Origin: Cercospora beticola
Lineage: Eukaryota; Ascomycota; Dothideomycetes; Mycosphaerellales; Mycosphaerellaceae
Length of the DNA stretch: 64,000 bases
Reading direction: 5' to 3'
NCBI RefSeq assembly: GCF_033473495.1
Contig: NC_088938.1
Location: 4,092,001 to 4,156,000, forward strand
Part shown: piece after piece, positions 8,957-20,854 of the stretch
Layout of the letters: each line of letters opens with the position of its first letter
Numbering within the stretch: the stretch's first letter is position 1
Translations under genes and position numbers: made by a program
The notes under the pieces: generated by a model
Databases searched by the model: none
Told to the model about the DNA's origin: nothing
The model's input: the letters and a program-made list of their open reading frames with translations, nothing else

Positions 8957-10137
8957 CTAATTGCGTCTAGGCAACGGCGTAAAGCCGTGCTGGTGTTCAT
9001 GATCAGCTTCGTCTTCATCATACTCCACGACGAAGTTCTTCGTAATCTTGTCGGGAAGTGGGCGAGAAAGGCGCTCTCGACTACTGCTCCCGGAGCTTCT
9101 CTCGGACTCATGACGCTCCCGATCATTCCCGGTGATGGTAGTAATGGTCCTTCCATGCTTGGGAGATACCATCACAAAGTCGTCGAGAGGAGTTGCGCGA
9201 CCTCGAGAGGGGCCGGGCGTTGCGCCTGACCGCTTTCCTCCGCTGCTGCTTGCAACACCCATCTTTTCGAGGGCCATGCGGAATAGAGGCCGGAGGGTGG
9301 CCATGCATCCTGCCGTGATGCCAACACCGATCTCCACCGTCGTCCATATTGCGACTCCTACGGTATTGACTGGAAAGATCAGCAGGCGCACATCGTGATT
9401 GATTGTCAACACTTACACAGAAAATCCCCATTCCAGCCGTCGAAGCTCTCGATGAGGGAGCCAACATATGGCAGTCGCACAATAGTAGCCGAGGATCCAA
9501 TGGCAGCAAAAGACAGGATCACCGCTACCAGTCGCTTCTGCCTCTTGGACATTTGCAAATCCTTGACGATGAACGCAGGCAAGATTCCTAAAGTCCAGTC
9601 CGCGATGACATTGAGACCGGAGACGCCATACGTCAGGCCAACGACAACTTCAGGTTTGATGCAGTGCTTCTGCGATGGATCCAAACTCCACCAGTCGCTG
9701 ATGGGCCAGCATTGGAAGATGATGACGAATGTGAAGGCCACGCCAAAGACAAGACCCAGTAGCATCACTATCCTGATGATCCAGATGTGTATCCTATTCG
9801 TCGCGACCCGCAGCAGGAATAGCCCGATCGAAATTTTGAGAACAGTCGTCGAGCATACGTAGAAGATTTCGCACAGGTACCAGTACATCAGCGCGGTCTC
9901 GGCATCGTGAGGCTCGATGTCCGAAAGGTGTTGTCCTGTTCCATATACCACACCGCCGAGTTGGACTATGAGATATGCGGTAAAGAATACCAGTGTCGCC
10001 AGCATCGTCCAGTCATCGCTGCCGAAGTTGCGAAGCATGCCGGCTCGGACGAAGACGCGAAGGCTGACCGCTATCCATGATAGAACGAAGAAGGTGATGT
10101 TGACTCCCAAGGTCGCTCGGCTTTCCAGTGTCGGCAT
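8957..10137 (-). CDS. seven-TM rhodopsin-domain (SAT4-like) integral membrane protein
   Basis: Two exons: 9417-10137 and 8957-9369. They are separated by a 47 bp intron (GTAAGTG...TTTCCAG) inside the last membrane segments. The product is 377 aa. Seven hydrophobic helices are visible in the first about 285 residues. Characteristic family blocks are LRVFVRAG, the SDDWTML segment after helix 2, and the C-terminal AIWTTVEIGVGITAG and ATLRPLFR. This is the fungal rhodopsin/SAT4 family, expanded in plant-associated ascomycetes. Its members are mostly uncharacterised plasma-membrane proteins, some of them PTH11-type receptors. No N-terminal CFEM domain is present, so it is not a classical Pth11. 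The tail is Ser/Arg rich. The start is set at the first ATG (MPTLESRA); the frame continues upstream without one. Confidence 0.9.
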
Positions 10138-12258
10138 ATTGACGATGTTGAAGGATCGCACTGGGGACCCTTCCCTCTCGCGTCGTCTCTGTCGTGAGAT
10201 TCGCCCGTGTGCAGCGCAAGTCCGGATCCTAATGCTCTTGCAGTAGACAGCTGGAGTCTTCAGTCTATCAACCGACCATGGTTCCTCCTCCTGTGAATTA
10301 CCCCAGGCGCAATAAGGAAGAGTGAGGAGAAGTAAAGAGATAGAGTGGAAACGGAACCAAAGATCTCGCGCACTCTCTCTGCAGGTACAGATTCCACTGC
10401 AAATGCAGGTCGCATGTCACATATGGCCTCGCTACTCCACTTACATGCTCTCCTTTCCGGGCGAGATTCTTGCGAACGACCTCCACTGGCAACGCTTCAC
10501 AGCTCCCAAAGCGGGCATCATGCCTTGTTCGTGCATGGTCAACGCACGAGCAATAGTCCTATAACAAGAGATCGTCTGGACGGGAGGATCCAGTTCTGTG
10601 GATCGGCGAGGATTCCAGAAGGAGTGCTTCTGCCAACCGACATCAGCCTCGTGGAAGAGCCGTTGTTACACCTTGGAGTGCTCGAGCCGGATCCTGGTCA
10701 GGGCGTGCAGGCTTGTGGAGTACGTGGGGCGGTCCGCGGATTTTGGCAAAATTCTTAGCATGAACTACCCAATGCACTTTCATCGACTTGCATACTTCAC
10801 ATACCGAGACATTGCGATGTACCGAGACAACAAAGACACCTTGAAGGTCGGTTGAGAGGTATATGTCGTCCAATTCGCGCCTTTTGGCATCGCAGACGAA
10901 CACGAGAATAGCGAAAGCCTACGAGTATCGACTTCCTTCCCACTTCCATGCGCGAAATCGCGCCACTTGCCACACTCGCCTATGTATGTCAGGCTCCACT
11001 GCAGCTTCCCGTCTGCCCGTCCTGTGCGTCTGGTGATGGAAGGGCACGCATGGTGCCAAGTTCTCAAATGGCCCCATAAAGCTGTCGCGGCCACGCGAGT
11101 CAGACAAACTACCGACATGATCGCAGCTGCAGAGCGACGCCAACCCTCCCGAGCCTCCTTCTCGGGACATGACTCCGAAGGCACCGTCGATTATGTTTAA
11201 CTCCATCGCTCGTTCACCAACTTCTTCTTCGTCCAAACGAGATGTGTTGCGCGGGGTGAGTTGATGATCTGGCTGTTTTTGGATGAATTGGACTCGATGG
11301 GGAGTGTTAAGACTGGGATTGCTGGTCTTGTAGAGATGGGCTATTTTTTGCCTGGGCTTGATGGGATGGGGTCCACTGTGTGCTCAAGCGAGGCGAGGCG
11401 ATGAGGGAAGGCGAGTGGGAAGAGATGCTGTGCCGTGTTGCTGCAGGTCTTCGCTGAAGACGGCACAGTAAGTGAGAGTTTCATCTTTCTTTTCAGTGCT
11501 GCTGTGGAATTGCGGCACATGGAGTACTTGCCTGCTTTCTGGCGGTGCTGCGACCGCGTCCGATATCGCGAATAATGTTGTTCGCCTGCAAATGAGGCAC
11601 TTCTGCACGACTTGGCTTTGATACTGATAGAATACTGTACCTCGGCTTTCAGACATTTCGCACGACAGGAAAGCAACGCATGGACTGCCGTCGTCTCTTA
11701 TGTCGCAGAGCCGGATCGGAGTGCCTTCGAGATTTGATCTAGCTTGAGCCCGTTCCCAGCGCAAGAAGAATACATCGAGATTGTCAAGCCGTAGGCGACG
11801 TCCGCAAGTAGACTCTCGGAATCGCTGAGCCATGAACAAGTGTGGAGATTTCATCGTCGTTCGCAACAGTACAAAGACCTCCATCGAGCCAAGCTAGCAG
11901 AACGTACTGATGTCCCGTAACTCAGACCGGCTAGGCAATGCACCATGTAAGAAGTGCAGAGGGCTTATGCGCCCACTCCTACTATCCTTGCTTGAACAAA
12001 TCACAACGCCACGTTTCATGAGTCGGCTTAAGAACGAGAGAACCACAGCGCTGGGGAAGACTGATCAATGCGAAGTAGAAATGTTTGACAAGCAAACATA
12101 TGACGACAATTACTATATCCAACCCCTATGATCTAATTACACATTGGTAGTTTCCCTTATCATCGTTGCGAGCGATGTCTGTAAGATGACTCGTCGCACT
12201 TGTTCATTATATCTGTGATCCTTCCTTTCGAGAGGTGTGTTTCCTCTACCTTCGGCTC
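10138..12258. other. 2.1 kb gap, no supported gene
   Basis: The longest ATG-initiated frame is on the minus strand at 11384-11884 (166 codons). It has no known motif, signal peptide or clear coding character, so I leave it uncalled. Short plus frames at 10345-10758 look like chance. Confidence 0.5.
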
Positions 12259-13757
12259 TTAGATGCCACCGAGGACTGCATGTTCAATTAGCAACGACTT
12301 AGCACACAGTGTTGGATCAACGATTGAACTTACTTGGCAGGTTATCGAGAGGCAGGTTGTCGGTTGGCAAGTTGTCAGTGGGCAAGTTGTCGGTGGGCAA
12401 GTTGTCGGTGGGCAAGTTGTCGGTGGGCAAGTTGTCGGTGGGGAGCTCATCCACTGGAAGCTCGTCGACTGGAAGCTCATCGACGGGAAGCTCGTCGGTC
12501 GGAAGCTCATCAGTCGGGAGCTCATCAACGGGAAGCTCGTCGGTAGGAAGCTCATCGGTAGGAAGTTCATCGACAGGGAGCTCGTCGACAGGAAGCTCAT
12601 CGGTAGGGAGCTCATCATCAATTGGGAGCTCATCATCGATAGGAAGCTCATCATCGATAGGGAGTTCATCATCGATAGGAAGCTCATCATCAACAATATC
12701 GGTAGGCAGAGTGACTATTTAAATTGTTAGAATGTATCGAGAGGCTTCTCAGCATTGAGAACTTACTACCGCCGCTGGTGGTTGTTGTAGTAGTTGTGGT
12801 GGTGGTGGTAGTACCAGTCGTAGTAGCTGATTGATATTAGCGGCGAGCAATGAACAGATCAGGTCTTAAGAACATACCGGTTGTAGTGGTTGTGGTTGTG
12901 GTCATGTCATCACCAGGAATGATCTGGTTTCCCTTGAAGCCAATGACGGAGCCAATCAAGTCCGAAACCGCTCCGAGGTTGTTCTTGAGGTCACACTGTT
13001 GTTCATCTTGATCGTTGACGAAGGTTTGGAAGCCATCGCAGGCGTCGTTGCCGGCACAGAGGTTGGCACACTCCTGGACCGCGGCGACACCAATGTTCAC
13101 CTGGCGCTTAGCCTTGATTGGGAGATCAATTGGGAGGTCGGTGTCTGGAAGTTCGGTGTCTGGGAGATCTACTGGAAGGTCGGTATCTGGAAGAACGGTG
13201 CCTGGTTCCAAGATCACCGACGAGATGACGTCTCCAGCGACGGCCTTGTCTTTCTGGATATTGAAAGAAAAGATTTCGCCATTCTCGCCAATTGCCACAA
13301 GAGTATCCGTGGGCAGAGGCAGGCCGCCACTGGTGGTGGTGGTTGTCGGAAGGGTGATGCTAGTGGTGGTGGTCGTGGGCAAGGTGATGCTGGTCGTAGT
13401 GGTCACACCTGGAAGACCTGGAGTAGGCGCACAGACACCAGGCAGCGTCAGTGTACGGTCTGGGATAGTGAAGGCTGGAATGGTCACGAATGGTGGGAAC
13501 GTGAAGCCTTGAATGACCTGTCCTGGGATGACAAAAGGTGTGCCCGCGCAAGTTGGTCTTGGGGTAGCAGCAGGAGTCGTCGTCGTAGCGCCTGGGTTGT
13601 TGTTGCCGAAAGGGAAGCCTGGGCCAAATGGGTTGTTGTTCCCGAATGGGAAGTTCGGGCCAAATGGGTTGCCATTTCCGAATGGAAAGTTGGGGCCGAA
13701 CTGAGGTGCTGCGTTGGCGGCCACAGCCAAGAGAGATAGCTTGTTGATGGAGTTCAT
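12259..13757 (-). CDS. secreted protein built of tandem repeats with a Cys (PAN/apple-like) module
   Basis: Four exons: 12878-13757, 12767-12826, 12334-12714 and 12259-12275. Introns are 51, 52 and 58 bp; the last has a good GCTAATTG branch site. The product is 445 aa. A signal peptide lies at about residues 1-17 (MNSINKLSLLAVAANAA). It is followed by three FGPNFPFGNxNP-type repeats, Thr runs (TTTTTSITLP), DTDLPVDLP repeats and a four-Cys segment (ECANLC...ACDGF...QQCDLKN) resembling a PAN/apple fold. More poly-Thr comes next, then about 16 (D)DELPx and 7 DNLPx units, ending ILGGI. The protein is strongly acidic and Pro-rich and probably lies in the cell wall or extracellular matrix. The exon 2 donor may be 3 bp further on, which would change one residue only. 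Confidence 0.8.
12340..12704 (-). repeat. coding minisatellite, 15/18 bp units (DELPx and DNLPx)
   Basis: The third exon of the secreted protein is almost entirely tandem repeats. At the low-coordinate end are seven 15 bp units encoding DNLPx, several of them identical (GTTGTCGGTGGGCAA on the plus strand). Beyond these are eleven 15 bp DELPx units and then five 18 bp DDELPx units with more synonymous variation. The near-identity of the DNLP units suggests recent expansion. Confidence 0.93.
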
Positions 13758-16700
13758 TTTGATGCGATAAAGACACAGGAGATACGAAATAAGATATGAG
13801 AAACCGGGCACTGTTCGGATTGCTGCTGAGGATGAAGATGGAACGAGTGTCGAGAGCGGTTCATCTTATACATCTGTCGACTCCCCTCAAAGAGTGCGAG
13901 AGCATCGAACGCATGCATGTCATCGGGTTGCTTCTGTCGACAAGATTAGGCAATGAGACAGTTGATGATACTGTACCAATCTTCCAGCAGTCGAATTCTC
14001 ACCAACGTGCCGTTTGCCTGCGGAAAGATCTGGCACATCTGAATTCTGACGTTTGCGCATCCTTCACACAATGCCGCATGGTCTGCCAATGCGTTCGCGC
14101 TGCAGCACTGCAGCTGCAGCTTACACGGATATAACCGGTGGTTCACTCAGGGCCTTTCGGATGATGGTGGCGCATTCATTTCCATGTGGGGTAAAGATCT
14201 GTATGCCAGCCTCGCTTTCGAGTTTGGTACTGGGAACGTGATGGCGATGATCACTACTGATCTGTACACATCTTTGTATCACGACTGTCCTGCGAACAAG
14301 CAGCTGTGAAGGACAATGCGCGCCAAGAAGTGGAGTCCAGCCTGAGAGCTCGTTCGAGATATCAGCTTGTTCTGCGGTTGAGATTGCGGCTATACTGGAC
14401 ATCTCCTGTTACTTGTCTTCACTTGATTCAGATTCGGCGGGACGTTGTTGATTTCGCTGATTCTATTTCCTCAAAGTAGTCAACGGCTTGATGAATGTTG
14501 ATGATGAGCAACATACAGACCCTCGACAGACTGATCGTGAGACATATCGCGCGCAGGATTGAATCTAATTCTGCACATCTGGAACGTGGCATAAGCGTTG
14601 TCCACTAGCGTTACGCCGATCGACAAGTGCTAAGCTGCATCGACACGTGGGTACCAGGGATACTTAGGAACAGTTATGTTCCCCAGCGGCTCAGGCTCCG
14701 CGCCTCGCTTGATGTGCCGAATGATTGTCGCTATGCGCAATCTGGTGGATTCAAGATGCAAACGGTCTGCTGGGCGAATTCCTGATTGGTTCTGCAAGGC
14801 TCAAACGTTGCTGACCGTTTCCCCGTGAGAGGGAACATCATCTGGTAGACGCTTACGCGGGTGCATCGATATGCGATGCATTCGCGGGTCGCCTCGTAGA
14901 ACCTGAAAGATATCAGATGTGAATCAGTTGGGATCCTTCAAGAGATCTCTATCCATTTCTCGGGCGTCGACAGAACGCGAAAGGGCCTTGGGTCATGCAC
15001 GAGGTTTTCGGCCAGCGTGAACTAGGTGGCTTGCCTTGGATAGCAGTCAAGCGCCATTGACAGCATCACTGGAAGGATTCCAGCATTGTTTCACATGATC
15101 GAGGTGATGTCGGAGGCTGCGGGAGGTGTTTGCCACGATCAACCTGTTTCGCGTTGACGCTCGTCACGTCGTGCTAACGCGGTGTGCGCGAACGGATGGA
15201 CGTGTCTCCGTTCAACGAAAGAAATGTCTCTCTGGCGCGCAGCATAGGCTTCATGTTCCATCCTTTCCCAACTTACAGCTGTGAGGACAGATGCGCGCTC
15301 CATCGTGACCTGCAACCTTGAGACTCGGAGATCTCCGTCTGCGACTGGCACATTGGCTTCGTGTGGTCTGTATTGGCAGCGATCGAAGTGCTCCTCACAA
15401 GAGATCCACATGGGGACACTGGAACGTCGCACTTTCGAGGCGCGTGCAGCGATGTGCGCCATCCTTTCACCCTCGCTCTTGCATGTGCTGCCAGTCGTGC
15501 AGTGGACTCATATTCGTGCGGAGTATCAGTTGGACTGATACCGGGTGCGCCCGTTGTGGCAGATTCGACCGCTGCGTTGCTGTCGTTTGAACTTCGCCAC
15601 GTCCTTGTTGCTGGATGGCATGCTGTACGTCCGATCTGCTTGTGATGTCGTAGCGCAGGCCAATGTGGTCGAAGTCCAAGCTCTTTCGTGGTGTGAAGAA
15701 GGGGGAGGATGAGGAGATCTAGAACTTCCACGTGATGAGGAAAGCACAGATCACGCGAAGTCGTTAACCTTCCATTTCTCGTATCCTCAGACCTCCCCAC
15801 GATATCACCAACAATACCATGCCAAGTGTCCCCCGCTCGTCTTCCATCACTGTGGGCATTGCCAGAGGCTCTTGCAGTCCTTGCACTCCTCTAGTCTGAC
15901 TTGTGAGGCCCGCCGCCGACTATACTACTGAAGTGCAAGAATGAGACAACACAGACAGCAGGTCGAGCACGCGAGCAGCGTTTGACGTCGCACTCCTCGT
16001 ACCTGACGAACTCAATATGCAATGTCGAATCGCGGATAGAGCCGCATGAGGATACCGTCCCGACAGAAGAGCATGCTTGCGAACGTAATTTTGGCTACGG
16101 CCAACCAGTTCCTGGTCGCAATTCTGGGGAGAGTATCATCACCGAACTCAATATTTATAGGAACATTTGGCAACGCCGTTCTTCCCGGCATTTCTTAGAG
16201 TGAAAGACTGAGTCCATATGCAGTGACACTGGCTGTGAAGCGGCGCTGAATCCATTCTGACGACCACATAGAATTGATGATCACTAGCGACATGGCGAAT
16301 ATGCCAATCCAGAGGCTCTTGCACAATGCAAGGCAACAAAGAAGAGAAGGCTCTCCGAGTATTGATGACGACGCGCATCTCCGTCTACGCCTTCTGGACG
16401 AAGCGTCAAAGCGCATACCAAGCTCATTCTCCACGCGTGGCACTCAAAGCCCGTCACACCACAGGCTGAGAACAGACCAGATTTACTCTGCTGCAACTCT
16501 GCAGCGCGAATGGTTCCTCTCGTTCCTGCATGACAACCTTTCGAGGAAGCGTCCGCGTCTTCTCAAACTTGGCAGGCACATCCGTGTCGAGCGAGATGAG
16601 AACTCCACCAGGGTCTGCCTGCCTCCTCTCCAGTGCCATCTGCAGCCGAATTCTCCTACTCACGGACGATGCCCGCTCGCAAGGGAGCAAACATTATTAC

Positions 16701-16838
16701 AATTACAAGCCCTCATTCGCCGCAGGTCGTCATGACCAAGCCCTGCCCTCTCCCTTTTGCAGTTGTTGGTACCTGAGCCGACTTCAACTCTTCGCTTTCC
16801 TTTCTCAGTCATTCATTCTATCCGCTCTTTAGGTCATA
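13758..16838. other. 3.1 kb gap, no supported gene
   Basis: Composition is ordinary. The longest frames (15273-15800 minus, 16277-16735 plus) are Arg/Ser/His-rich translations typical of non-coding DNA, and several frames overlap them. I see no transposon ends or terminal repeats. Confidence 0.5.
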
Positions 16839-18243
16839 ATGCTTTCGCTAATATGGGCTGTTCTGGCTGTACTTCCTGCTTCGATCGCTAAGTCGGAATA
16901 CTCTCACTTCAAACATCACAAGAGACAACAAGGAGGAGAGGCTTTTCAACTCGAAGAACTGAAGCAAGGGTACGAAGCAGAGGTTCGACAGACATTCAAC
17001 GCGCGATGCAACGAGAACAATGTCATTCGACGGAAAGAATGGTGCGTGAACATCAATGCAAGGCACGCGGCGTCGTCGGGAGTGTCTTGGCTGACCTTTT
17101 CTTCTCTCGGCAGGGGAAACATGTCGCCCGCTGAGCGACAAGATTACATTCGTGCCACGAGGTGCTTGAATAACCTACCTTCAAAATCACACGACTTTTA
17201 TGCCCCGGGAGCACAAAACCGAAGGGACGATTTCACAGTGGCACATATCGCCAACCACGAGAAGGTCCATTTTTCGCCGTGGACATTGGCTTTCCACAGT
17301 TGGTTTATATGGTTATACGAGCAAGCGCTTCGTAATGAATGTGGTTATCAAGGAGGTGAGGCATACCATCACTGAGAGGAAGCGGCACAGGGAGGCAGCG
17401 AACTTGACACTGACCACGATCTTCACACGTCACCCAGGTCTCCCATACATGGCCTACGAAAAATACGGTTACCAACCACTCGAGCAAACTCCTCTGTTCG
17501 ATGGCTCCGATACTTCCTTCGGAACCAACGGCTTCCTTCAACCCGATGGCTGTCACTGCGTCGATGGTCCTTTCGCCGACTTTCAGTGTCATCTTGGCCC
17601 TATTCAAGGTGGGCATGGCTGTCGACCGAATCCCCAAGCCAATGGCCTGGGCTTCAACCCTCGATGTCTGGAACGAGAGTTCAACTACGAGCACATTGGC
17701 AACTTGACTGTTGAGAACGTCTATGAGTCGATAACACTGTATACTGGTGAGTCCATGCACCACAAAGAGTGCCGCACAGCGAGTGAGAGCGGTAGTCGCG
17801 AATGAGGGCTGACGTGTTGATGGTAGACATCGGCAACTTCTGTCTCCGCTTCGAAAATTTCCCTGGAGGCCTCCATAGCACGCCGCATGAGATTGTCGGT
17901 GGTGCACAAAGCGATATCCCCGGCTCGCCTTGTGATCCTTGGTTCTGGACCCATCATTGCGGATTGGATCGTCTTTGGCGCATGTGGCAAAGTTTGGACT
18001 ATAATGATCGGATGTACGCCCTGCCGCCGCCTGAGCAGTATGCTGCTGAGAGGGTTTCTAGAGGCTGTGGGTTATGCGTACCCTTTCCAACTGTGACATT
18101 GATGCTGACGTGGATTTGTAGGGCAACCGACGGAACTTGTGACGCCGGATAGTTGGATCTATGTGTCTCCCATACTGGATGGGATTCGTGTGGGCGATAT
18201 GATGAGCACTACTGGTGGGCCGTTCTGCTATATCTACGAGTGA
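16839..18243 (+). CDS. secreted tyrosinase (type-3 copper oxidase)
   Basis: Five exons: 16839-17041, 17114-17355, 17438-17746, 17827-18066 and 18122-18243; 371 aa. A signal peptide covers about residues 1-17. Copper A ligands fit His112, His120 and His129 (AHI, VHF, AFHSWF), with the exact 8- and 9-residue spacing of fungal tyrosinases, then YEQALRNECGY. Copper B is LHSTPHE (His268, His272) and WTHH (His294/295), followed by LDRLW. The C-terminal MMSTTGGPFCYIYE matches the end of short fungal tyrosinases, so there is no long inhibitory C-terminal domain. The enzyme hydroxylates and oxidises phenols to quinones. Secreted members act on pigment or host phenolics and some belong to metabolite clusters. 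The last intron uses donor GTGGGT. The first (72 bp) is an open in-frame insert. Confidence 0.92.
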
Positions 18244-18750
18244 AAGGTCGCTGTGGTGGCGGGATGTTCTCTTGTGTAGCTCGCACTGCATTGCGCTCTT
18301 TCGTTTGTTGAGCATAGCGGCTGGTGTTCATGGTAACAGATCCTCTTCACCGAATACACAAGATTTGCTCAGATATTGATCATCCTTTGTTTCGAGATTG
18401 CACTGTTTTTCTCAACTGCTATGCGTGCAGCCACATGTCTGGAGCGCGTCGATGTGGCATACGCATGGCTCGGCTGATATGCCGGACCCACTTGTGCACG
18501 ATGACTTCCACGTGCTTTGATGTTCCGTGAAGAAGTATCGGCACTCAGATAGTGGACGTCGGTGCGTGTGTATCTGCACGTGTGCAGCTGCAGCATGGCC
18601 AAAGCATCACGCGGTGCGAATCAGTGTACAGCTGCGCATCGGCCTCCGAGCGTCACTCGCAACCTCGCTGCATAATTTCCTTGATGATCGGCCCCAAACA
18701 TTGGAGGTAGGCATAGCGTTCTTATTTTAAGATCTATCTTTCCTCGGACG
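18244..18750. other. intergenic, no gene seen
   Basis: 3' flank of the tyrosinase; only short meaningless frames. Confidence 0.5.
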
Positions 18751-18879
18751 ATGCACAGATCGCGCTTGAGGTCTTGGACGAGGTACTTCTATTCGCCGAC
18801 TACTGTTAGTGAGCCATTGGGAATGACTCAAGAAGAAAAGGGCGAGTATGTGCGTCAGGCACTAGAACAGCAGCGTTGA
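18751..18879 (+). pseudogene. short gene fragment, tail-to-tail paralogue of the 18862-19497 frame
   Basis: A 42-codon ATG-initiated frame whose C-terminal half (FYSPTTVSEPLGMTQEE) is a close copy of the C-terminus encoded on the opposite strand immediately to the right. It ends in LEQQR and a TGA. It is too short to be a complete gene on its own and probably a duplicated last exon or relic. Confidence 0.45.
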
Positions 18880-19497
18880 CAACATCAGAGCCTCCAGCTC
18901 TTGCAGCGGCTCACGCCCAAACTCCTCTCTTTCTTCTTGAGTCATTCCCAACGGCTCACTAATAGTAATCGGCGCATAGATATATTCATGCAGCGAGGCC
19001 TTGTTCGAGGTGGAATCGATCGTTCGGATAACATTGTCTTGGAGTATAAGCTCACCAGAATCCGGAACGAGGCACATATCTGAAGTCGAATCGTGGGCGA
19101 TCGCAGCGCAATGCCTTATCACTAAGCTCTGGGTCTTGGAGAACTGGCCGTTGCGTAGGGCTCCTTGACAAGGTAGAGCCCGTGCCAACGATATTTGGCC
19201 GCATGTCCAAACAGCTCGTTTTGATGTTGAGTTGCGGCCCAGCCAGTATTGACTGCTTGTGGTACAAAAAAATCGATCTCGTCCTCGTGAAGCGGTTACT
19301 GGCGAGCTTGAGGCTCTGAGATCGAGCGGAGCCTTTGATGAAGCAGCTTCAAGACGACCGTCTGTATCTAGGAGGGGACTAAAGTCTGGCAAATAATGTG
19401 TCCGACTGCCATGTTCATGGCCTTCGTTGCGCGGGTTCGACTGACGATTCGGCGCATTCCGAGTGCAAGATAGTGAAGCTCTCTGAAAGAGCATCAT
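18862..19497 (-). CDS. hypothetical ORF sharing an inverted duplicated C-terminus
   Basis: ATG-initiated single-exon frame of 211 aa (MMLFQRAS...). The first about 130 residues look non-descript (Ser/Arg-rich) and may not be coding. The C-terminal about 75 residues (from DMCLVPDSGELILQD to the end) look more protein-like. They contain SEPLGMTQEEREE, which also occurs in the plus-strand fragment next door. The true gene may be only the last exon of something larger or a relic. I recognise no family. Its 3' end overlaps the fragment at 18751-18879. Confidence 0.35.
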   Translation of the reverse strand: MMLFQRASLSCTRNAPNRQSNPRNEGHEHGSRTHYLPDFSPLLDTDGRLEAASSKAPLDLRASSSPVTASRGRDRFFCTTSSQYWLGRNSTSKRAVWTCGQISLARALPCQGALRNGQFSKTQSLVIRHCAAIAHDSTSDMCLVPDSGELILQDNVIRTIDSTSNKASLHEYIYAPITISEPLGMTQEEREEFGREPLQELEALMLSTLLF

Positions 19498-19519
19498 ATT
19501 GCGTTCGCGTGGGCGAGAC

Positions 19520-20854
19520 TCAGCCGTCTAGAGTCCATACTTTGACATCTCCATCGTCGCCAGTGCTGATGATGACCTCTTCATCTTCCGTGCATTTGCC
19601 TTTATCGCATCGAGGTGCCCAAGTGACATGGTTCACCTCGAAGACATCGTGTGCGTTTTCAGCCTGGGCCACCAAAATCCATTCAGTCAAGCTGGCGGGA
19701 TGATCGGCGACTCCATTTGCATGATCGGGTTCTGTGTTCACCATCTCGATATCGACCGGCTTCTCTTTCCTCCATCTTTCTTCGTATACTACAACGATGC
19801 CGTCGCTGCCAGCACTGACTACTCTTCCAGTTTTCTTGCTCCAGCTTGCAGCGTAGATTGGTCTGTCGTGCAGTTGTGGTAATCTGGCTTCCTCCACCCA
19901 CTCTTCCTCAAAATTGTTGTTCTTCCAGATGCTGGGCATCCTGCCTTGCCCAGTCGGCGGCTCTGCTGGCTTCTCCTTCGGCTTCCTTCTCCAGACACGT
20001 ATCGTCTTGTCATCAGAACAGCTCATGAGTCGCGGCCCAGCCTTCTTTCGTTCCTCAACCAATGCCTTTCGCTCTTCTGTATCCGCTTCTCCACCTCCAA
20101 TGTTGCCAACCCTGTCTTTTCCTTCGAACTCCAGCCACCATACTGTTCCTGCGTGCCCATCCAACAGCGTGCAACATGCCCAGTCGTCTACATCTTCTCT
20201 CCACAACCGTATTCGATCATCGTAACTCCCGGAGGCGAGCAGTTGCTCCTCTGGATGCCAAGCTACGCACTTCACATCTCCCTCATGATCCTGCAGCACT
20301 GCCATAGTCTCAAAATTATCGTCGTCCAGCTCCTCCCACACCCACACACTCTTGTCTCGACTGCAAGTTGCCAGCAATGGCGCCGTAGGACAGAACGCCA
20401 AACTCTTGATCTCTGAATCATGTCCGTCGAGAATGACTTCTAACCTCCACTCCTCATCGTCTTCCTCTTTCTCCGCACTCCCACCTGCCAGTCCTCCTGT
20501 GAAGTCCATTGGCTCATCTCCATCATCATCCGCATTTGACTTGCTCACTCCGCCGACTGTCCCTGCTCCTGCACCTTCTTCCCATCGTTTCCATATTCCC
20601 GCGCTCGCGTCGAAGGAGCCTGTGGCGAGCACGCTTTCGCCGACGGAGTCGGGCTTCCACGCACAAGATCGAATACTTCGTTTATGGCCGCCTGAGATGA
20701 CGCTGAGTTGTTTGAAGGTTTGGAGGCTGTAAATACGGACGGTCTTATCTGAGCATGCGGTTGCGATGATGGGGAGGTGGGGGTGTGGTGTTGAGAGCCA
20801 GGTACGCGACGTGCACGGCGGATCGAAGGTGGCGAGGCAGTTGAGCTGAGGCAT
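19520..20854 (-). CDS. CIA1: cytosolic Fe-S cluster assembly WD40 protein Cia1
   Basis: Single exon, 444 aa. WD40 repeats run through the whole protein: DKTVRIYSL, SFDASAGIW, SRDKSVWVWEE, SYDDRIRLWRED, SDDKTIRVWRR, GSDGIVVVYEE and GDDGDVKVWTL can be picked out as strand-d ends, giving a seven-bladed propeller. GHKRSIRSCAWKP and the acidic loop between blades 2 and 3 (DDDGDEPMDF) are usual for fungal Cia1. Cia1 is a platform of the CIA targeting complex, which inserts [4Fe-4S] clusters into cytosolic and nuclear enzymes. The start at 20854 (MPQLNCLATF) is the first ATG matching the family. The frame extends upstream without an ATG. It is divergent from the BTB gene. Confidence 0.92.
   Translation of the reverse strand: MPQLNCLATFDPPCTSRTWLSTPHPHLPIIATACSDKTVRIYSLQTFKQLSVISGGHKRSIRSCAWKPDSVGESVLATGSFDASAGIWKRWEEGAGAGTVGGVSKSNADDDGDEPMDFTGGLAGGSAEKEEDDEEWRLEVILDGHDSEIKSLAFCPTAPLLATCSRDKSVWVWEELDDDNFETMAVLQDHEGDVKCVAWHPEEQLLASGSYDDRIRLWREDVDDWACCTLLDGHAGTVWWLEFEGKDRVGNIGGGEADTEERKALVEERKKAGPRLMSCSDDKTIRVWRRKPKEKPAEPPTGQGRMPSIWKNNNFEEEWVEEARLPQLHDRPIYAASWSKKTGRVVSAGSDGIVVVYEERWRKEKPVDIEMVNTEPDHANGVADHPASLTEWILVAQAENAHDVFEVNHVTWAPRCDKGKCTEDEEVIISTGDDGDVKVWTLDG

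Noticed and set aside
11384..11884. 166-codon minus-strand frame with ATG
   Set aside because: No recognisable domain, signal or splice context; length is within chance for this GC content.
15273..15800. 175-codon minus-strand frame
   Set aside because: Arg/Ser/His-rich translation without motifs, several overlapping frames of similar length, no splice-supported partner exon.
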